Assembly: GCA_003153875.1 (NCBI GenBank) | Contig: PMBY01000239.1 | Span: 1-10,861, forward strand | DNA from: Myxococcales bacterium | GTDB taxonomy: Bacteria; Myxococcota; Polyangia; Fen-1088 | DNA: 10,861 bases | Direction of reading: 5' to 3' | Part shown: one piece after another, positions 7,235 to 10,861 of the stretch | Layout of the letters: every line of letters starts with the position of its first letter | Numbering within the stretch: position 1 is the first letter of the stretch | The notes under the pieces: generated by a model | The model's input: the letters and a program-made list of their open reading frames with translations, nothing else | The model's database searches: none | What the model was told of the DNA's origin: nothing | Position numbers and translations under genes: made by a program

Positions 7235-8155
7235 CTATGGCACGAGCTCGATGTCGTCGATGTACACTTCCACCGGATAAGGCGTAGCGTTCCACCCGAA
7301 GTTCCAGGCGATCTCCGTAATCGCGGCCGGATCGGGGCTCGGCAGCGGAACGCCGGTGATCAGTGAAGCGAACAGAACCGTCTGCGGGGCTGCCGTCGCA
7401 GTGACCGGAATCTTGACATTCGGCTGGGTGCATGTGGTCGCCGCGCAGGTCGCCGAGTTGATGATGCAATCCACTTTGGGCGCAACCGCCGGCGCCGCAT
7501 CTCCCGGTGTCCAGATCGACATGGTGACTTGGCCAGACGGACCCGCGTCGCCGGAGATCGTGAAACGAACCCCAGAATAGCCCGAGAAATCCGCGAAGCA
7601 GGGGCCAAACCAGAGACCGATGACGGCGGTGCTTGGACCGACCGTGCCGGCGAGCCGCCACCGTCCATCGGTTGTCACAGTACTGTCGAGCGGGTAGGCA
7701 TTCACCGGATTGCAGGTGTCGGTCGTGGCCGGCCAAGCCCACGTGCCGCCCTTGAGCGAAGTGCTTTCGGTCCAAGTGCCAAAGGAAGAACCCGTGGTGA
7801 AATCCAGGAGCATCGCAGTGAGCGGAGGAACCGCCGTGCAGCTCGCCGGCGTGGCCCCCTTGCAGGGCAGGCACTCGGTCGGGATGCCGCTACCCCCGTC
7901 CGTTGTCCCGGTTGCGCCGCCCGTGCTGGCGATGCCGCCCGTGCTGGCGATGCCGCCCGTGCTGGCGATGCCGCCCGCGCTGGCGATGCCGCCCGTGGTG
8001 GCGATGCCACCCGTGGCGCCCGTTGCGCCCGTGGTACCCGCGCCGCCGGAGGCGCCAGCCTTCATACCGGAAGACGAGCAAGCGGTCGACACTGCACCGG
8101 CCACGACCAGGCCAAGACACATCTTTCCAGCCAATGAAACGCGAGAACTAGTCAT
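7235..8155 (-). CDS. Lipoprotein with GGIAST linker and jelly-roll domain
   Basis: A 306-residue protein starting at the ATG at 8155, preceded by GGAGG at 9-base spacing; the frame opens 16 codons earlier without a ribosome site. The signal ends in V-S-T-A-C (Cys26; Ser at -3 is non-canonical). Residues 35-90 are a low-complexity linker with tandem 'GGIAST' units. Next comes a Cys-containing segment (C95, C98, C106) and a beta-rich domain from about 115: 'LLDFTTGSSFGTWTES', 'WRLAGTVGPSTAVIGLWFG', 'DFSGYSGVRFTISG', 'ITEIAWNFGWNATPYPVEVYIDDIELVP'. The strand order and the closing 'VYIDDI' parallel the lipoprotein at 3078-3809, so both probably share a CBM11/galactose-binding-like fold. About nine Cys in the mature part suggest disulfides outside the cytoplasm. 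A sugar-binding role is inferred. It converges on the GH31 gene with only 6 bases between stops. Confidence 0.88.
   Translation of the reverse strand: MTSSRVSLAGKMCLGLVVAGAVSTACSSSGMKAGASGGAGTTGATGATGGIATTGGIASAGGIASTGGIASTGGIASTGGATGTTDGGSGIPTECLPCKGATPASCTAVPPLTAMLLDFTTGSSFGTWTESTSLKGGTWAWPATTDTCNPVNAYPLDSTVTTDGRWRLAGTVGPSTAVIGLWFGPCFADFSGYSGVRFTISGDAGPSGQVTMSIWTPGDAAPAVAPKVDCIINSATCAATTCTQPNVKIPVTATAAPQTVLFASLITGVPLPSPDPAAITEIAWNFGWNATPYPVEVYIDDIELVP
7916..8023. repeat. 18-bp minisatellite encoding the GGIAST linker
   Basis: Units of GCCGCCCGTGCTGGCGAT begin at 7916, 7934 and 7952 (identical), then 7970 and 7988 (one substitution each) and 8006 (degenerate). Each unit encodes six residues (I-A-S-T-G-G read on the minus strand). 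Copy number can change by slippage without shifting the frame, lengthening or shortening the spacer between the lipid anchor and the binding domain. Confidence 0.9.
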
Positions 8156-8164
8156 GCCCGAAGA

Positions 8165-8169
8165 CCTCC
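8165..8169 (-). promoter_or_regulatory. Ribosome binding site fixing the start at 8155
   Basis: GGAGG on the minus strand lies 9 bases before the ATG at 8155. It favours this start over an in-frame ATG 16 codons upstream. The rest of the 8156-8355 gap shows no promoter or terminator I would call. Confidence 0.65.
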
Positions 8170-8355
8170 AGAAGAAAGGCGTACCACTCATAACGTCGCA
8201 CAAGAACTATCTTCTCATAGCAGGACCACAAGCAACAGGCACGAAAGCAATGCAAAGGAACGATGATCGCAGTCCCATCACTTGTTCCTACCGCCTCGAA
8301 AGGACTAGGCACTCAGCGTTGGATGCCCGAAGACATTGCCTCCGGGCGTCACTGG

Positions 8356-10146
8356 TCAGGGACCTCCGCAGGGAGCACACCGGATGTCCACCCAGGGATC
8401 AAAATTCCCGAGTGTGGCGTCGTCGCAGTTCCAACTACAAATGAGGTCCTCACACGTTGTGTAGGGTCCGGGCGACCACTTGTTCAAAGGGCGGTTTGGT
8501 TTCGCGCAAACGTAGTCATAGGCGGAGGTGAGATTGGTCGCGATGCAAATCATCATGGCAGTGTACTGCCGTCCCAAATCCAAATTGACCGCGGAGGTGT
8601 TGTCGTACGTAGTCATGCAGTTCTGCTCGCACTCAGTTGTTGTGGTTGAGCAACCGGGCAGTCCACTAGCAAGGGCGCAATTTTTCGCACAAGCTTCTGC
8701 CAATGTCATTGCAGACGTTCCGGTTGCCCCGCCAGCGGCCGGAACACCACCAGTTGAGATTGTGCCTCCAGTGGTTGTCGTGCCGCCCAATTCGTATAGT
8801 TCAGCACTCCAGTGGAAACCTACGATGAGCACCTTCCCGTTCGGCAACAAGGTTGCCGTGTGGTGCTGCCTGTGCGCGGCCATGCTGCCAGTGGCGGCAA
8901 AGGTCCCTGCCTCTGGGTCGTATAGCTCTGCGCTTGCGAAAACATTGGTCAGATTCATTCCGCCGGCGATGAGCACCTTGCCGTTGGGCAACATCGTCGC
9001 CGTGTGGAAAGCTCTGGACACAGCTATGCTGCCAGTGGCGGCAAAGGTCCCTGCCTCTGGGTCGTATAGCTCTGCGGCCGCGGTTGTCCCGCTGGCGGCT
9101 GCCCCGAGCCCGCCAACGAAGTAGTCCCCGCCGGCGATGAGGACCTTGCCGTTCGGCAACACGGTCGCCGTGTGGTACGATTTCTCTTCGACCATGTTGA
9201 CGGTGACTGTGAAAGTCCCGACGCCCGGGTCGTACAGCTCCGCGGTCTGTCCGAAACTGCGGTTGCCCCGTCCACCGGCGATGAGGACCAACCCGTTCGG
9301 CAACAGGGTCGCCGTGTGGTTCGACCTTGGCACGGTCATGCTGGCGATGGCCGTGAACTTTCCGGCGCTAGGGTCGTATAGCTCGGCACTCGCGAAAAAT
9401 TGCCCGCTGGTACTGGCTCCACCGGTGATGAGCACCTGCCCATTCGGCAACATCGTGGCTGTGTGACTCGTCCTTGTCACGGTCATGCTGCCAGCGGCGG
9501 TGAAGCTTCCGGAGCTTGGATCGTATAGCTCTGCACTCGCGACATATGCCCCGGTCGAGGCGTAGAGCCCACCGGCTAGGAGGACCTTTCCGCTCGGCAA
9601 CAACGTCGCGGTGTGCTCACTCCTTGCCGCGGCCATGCTGCCGGTGGCGGTGAATATCCCGGTGCTTGGGTCGTACAGCTCGGCGCTCGCGCCGCCATTG
9701 GCGAAATCGCCAGATCCACCCGCGATGAGCACCATTCCGTTGGGTAGCAAGGTCGCGGTGTGGTCGGTCCTCGTCACGGTCGGGTTGCCCGTCGCCACGA
9801 AGACCCCTTGCAGAACGGTCACGGTCGCCTGCGTGCCCCCGATGATGCCGGTCGCACCTCCGTTGCTCAGCATTCCCCCGAATGCGCTCGCCGTGCTGCC
9901 GCCAGCCGTGCCGCCGGACGCACCTCTCGTGCTGCCGCCAGCCGTGCCACCGAACGCGCTCGTCGTGGCACCGCCAGCCGTGCCACCGGACGCGCCTCTC
10001 GTGCTGCCGCCAGCCGTGCCGCCGGCGCTACCGCCTAGGCCAAATGGGACACCGCCACTGCCTTTGCTGTTCCCGAGCGGCGCTCGACTGCAGGCGGCGA
10101 GCGACACCGCCACAGCGATTGCCAACCATCCACGCAGGTGCTTCAT
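8356..10146 (-). CDS. Seven-repeat kelch-type propeller lipoprotein with 12-Cys C-terminal domain
   Basis: A 596-residue lipoprotein with lipobox L-A-A-C (Cys19). Residues 30-105 are a Gly/Thr/Ala/Ser spacer built from a 24-residue unit. Residues about 116-455 contain seven kelch-like repeats of roughly 45-55 residues, each with the core '[19 protein letters not shown]', then 'SAELYDPxxGxF'. Seven blades would close a beta-propeller, a fold used for protein or glycan binding and, in galactose-oxidase relatives, catalysis. The Cys/Tyr copper ligands of galactose oxidase are not recognisable. A Gly/Thr linker leads to residues 486-596 with twelve Cys ('CAKNC', 'CEQNC', 'CSWNC', 'CAPC' among them), an even number that fits six disulfides. 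Cys-rich tails of this kind recur in myxobacterial surface proteins. The start ATG has no clear ribosome site but begins a good signal. It is divergent from the trefoil gene at 10237, with 90 bases between. Confidence 0.92.
   Translation of the reverse strand: MKHLRGWLAIAVAVSLAACSRAPLGNSKGSGGVPFGLGGSAGGTAGGSTRGASGGTAGGATTSAFGGTAGGSTRGASGGTAGGSTASAFGGMLSNGGATGIIGGTQATVTVLQGVFVATGNPTVTRTDHTATLLPNGMVLIAGGSGDFANGGASAELYDPSTGIFTATGSMAAARSEHTATLLPSGKVLLAGGLYASTGAYVASAELYDPSSGSFTAAGSMTVTRTSHTATMLPNGQVLITGGASTSGQFFASAELYDPSAGKFTAIASMTVPRSNHTATLLPNGLVLIAGGRGNRSFGQTAELYDPGVGTFTVTVNMVEEKSYHTATVLPNGKVLIAGGDYFVGGLGAAASGTTAAAELYDPEAGTFAATGSIAVSRAFHTATMLPNGKVLIAGGMNLTNVFASAELYDPEAGTFAATGSMAAHRQHHTATLLPNGKVLIVGFHWSAELYELGGTTTTGGTISTGGVPAAGGATGTSAMTLAEACAKNCALASGLPGCSTTTTECEQNCMTTYDNTSAVNLDLGRQYTAMMICIATNLTSAYDYVCAKPNRPLNKWSPGPYTTCEDLICSWNCDDATLGNFDPWVDIRCAPCGGP
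8782..9801. repeat. Kelch-encoding tandem repeat array with a 51-bp exact duplicate
   Basis: The seven kelch units are visible at DNA level with a period near 144 bases. The copies at 8882-8932 and 9026-9076 are identical over 51 bases and exactly 144 bases (48 codons) apart, whereas other unit pairs have diverged. This points to recent unit duplication or gene conversion within the array. Confidence 0.85.
9877..10020. repeat. 36-bp minisatellite with 72-bp higher-order period
   Basis: The 20-base core GTGCTGCCGCCAGCCGTGCC recurs at 9893, 9929, 9965 (two changes) and 10001, spaced exactly 36 bases apart. The sequences between cores alternate between two types, giving a 72-bp higher-order unit. 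On the minus strand it encodes GGTAGG followed alternately by STRGAS and by a T/S-rich SAF unit. It forms the spacer between the lipid anchor and the kelch propeller. Confidence 0.88.
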
Positions 10147-10223
10147 GCACGATAGGTTATCAGATCACCCATCACCCTGGCCATAGCCCGCCTTCCGTGG
10201 TAACCAGCACGCTCACCAACCCT

Positions 10224-10230
10224 GGAAAGG
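10224..10230 (+). promoter_or_regulatory. Ribosome binding site of the trefoil lipoprotein
   Basis: GGAAAGG ends 6 bases before the ATG at 10237 and supports this start over the Met at codon 7. Confidence 0.6.
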
Positions 10231-10236
10231 TTCGTA

Positions 10237-10861
10237 ATGCACAAGACCATTTGGATGCGCGGTTTGCTATTGACACTGTTTCTCACCGGTTGTCGCTCGC
10301 CCGGCGAGCCAGTCGACTGGTCGCAGAGTCAAGAGAGCCTGACCATCAGCCCGACCGCCGTGTACCAAATCAAGAGTGCGGCGACCGGCAAGTGCATCGG
10401 CATTGCAGGCAACAGCACGGCCAACAGCGCCAAGGCCGAGATCAGGACCTGCAACGGCGCCGCTGGCCAGAACTTCACCATCGCGAGCGTTGCGACCGGC
10501 TACTACGCCATCAAGAACACCAAGAGTCTCAAGTGTCTGGATGTCAACGCCAAGTCGACGGCTGACGGTGCCTCTATCATTCAGTACACCTGTAACAACA
10601 GCTCCACCAATCAGCAATGGGCCATAGCCGAGGTGTCGTCGGGCGTAGTCCGCTTGACCGCGCATCATAGCGGCAAGGTGGCGGAGGTGAATTTGGGCGC
10701 CACCGCGGACGGAACCCCGATAGTCCAGCGCACATGGAACGGCGCCAGTTATCAGAAATTCCAGCTTTCCACGGGCACCGGCGGAAGCGGTGGTACGGGA
10801 GGTGCCACGGCAACTGGCGGGACGGGCGGTACGACCGCCGCGGGCGGCACCACTGTCGCGG
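10237..10861 (+). CDS. Ricin-type beta-trefoil lectin lipoprotein (3' end beyond window)
   Basis: An open frame of 208 codons runs from the ATG at 10237 to the right edge. The signal ends in lipobox L-T-G-C (Cys19). Residues about 43-172 form three ricin-B/CBM13-like subdomains. The first has 'YQIKSAATGKCIGIAG' and 'AGQNF'; the second has 'YYAIKNTKSLKCLDVNA' and 'NQQW'; the third has 'VVRLTAHHSGKVAEVN' and 'YQKF'. The Q-x-W/F motifs mark the three lobes; the first two have a Cys pair and the third has lost it. Such trefoils bind galactose, xylan or other glycans. After residue 173 a 'GGSGGTGGATATGGTGG' linker begins and runs out of the window. In this kind of genome that linker usually joins a binding module to a second domain, so a catalytic or binding domain may follow. 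The lectin call is firm; the ligand is unknown. Confidence 0.92.
   Translation, partial: MHKTIWMRGLLLTLFLTGCRSPGEPVDWSQSQESLTISPTAVYQIKSAATGKCIGIAGNSTANSAKAEIRTCNGAAGQNFTIASVATGYYAIKNTKSLKCLDVNAKSTADGASIIQYTCNNSSTNQQWAIAEVSSGVVRLTAHHSGKVAEVNLGATADGTPIVQRTWNGASYQKFQLSTGTGGSGGTGGATATGGTGGTTAAGGTTVA

Noticed and set aside
7903..8023. Possible CRISPR-like array from the 18-bp repeats
   Set aside because: The units abut without unique spacers and code in frame for a Gly/Ser/Thr linker, so this is a coding minisatellite.
8154..8334. A 12-base repeat (ATGCCCGAAGAC) at 8154-8165 and 8323-8334
   Set aside because: Only two copies, one overlapping a start codon and ribosome region and the other in non-coding sequence. 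No surrounding similarity was seen, so chance or a small duplication remnant is as likely as function.
10197..10206. GTGGTAACCA in the 10147-10236 divergent gap as a second copy of the 2958 palindrome
   Set aside because: Only the central part is similar and the symmetry is off by one base, so it is not convincing as the same operator.

Overview
The window looks like chromosomal DNA from a GC-rich Gram-negative bacterium of the myxobacterial type (Myxococcota, perhaps the Polyangia side). The evidence is indirect. Codon third positions are strongly G/C. Nearly every gene encodes a lipoprotein or secreted protein. Several proteins carry the Gly/Thr/Ala-rich 'GGTGG', 'GGIAST' and 'GGTAGG' spacers that are common in myxobacterial exported proteins. 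I see no rRNA, tRNA, CRISPR array, transposase, phage gene, transporter or transcription factor.

There are eight protein genes. From left to right: (1) an NHL-repeat lipoprotein, minus strand, running off the left edge (1-808). (2) A 645-residue secreted protein of unknown family, minus strand (1007-2944), that reads as a complete (beta/alpha)8 barrel, a glutamine-amidotransferase-like Rossmann domain and a C-terminal beta domain; I think it is a glycoside hydrolase. (3) A divergently transcribed carbohydrate-binding-like lipoprotein, plus strand (3078-3809). (4) A small lipoprotein of transthyretin/CnaB-like appearance, minus strand (3833-4333). (5) A 935-residue family GH31 alpha-glycosidase, probably an alpha-xylosidase, with a PA14-like insert, plus strand (4421-7228). 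(6) A lipoprotein with a GGIAST linker and a jelly-roll domain resembling gene 3, minus strand (7235-8155). (7) A seven-repeat kelch lipoprotein with a 12-cysteine C-terminal domain, minus strand (8356-10146). (8) A ricin-type beta-trefoil lipoprotein, plus strand, running off the right edge (10237-10861). Genes 1 and 8 are open at the window edges.

The order is minus, minus, plus, minus, plus, minus, minus, plus, so no operon longer than two genes is possible. Three divergent intergenic regions (2945-3077, 4334-4420, 10147-10236) are the natural places for promoters. No gene-free stretch exceeds 200 bases. The gaps at 809-1006 and 8156-8355 hold only a short tandem repeat and unremarkable sequence, respectively.

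As a working picture, this is a surface glycan-handling neighbourhood. A GH31 enzyme and a probable second glycosidase would cut polysaccharide. Two jelly-roll lipoproteins, a beta-trefoil lectin and two beta-propeller lipoproteins (NHL and kelch) would bind glycan or proteins at the envelope. No SusC/SusD pair, sugar transporter or regulator is present, so it is not a classical polysaccharide utilisation locus. The most novel item is the barrel protein at 1007-2944, together with its divergent partner and the two inverted repeats between them.
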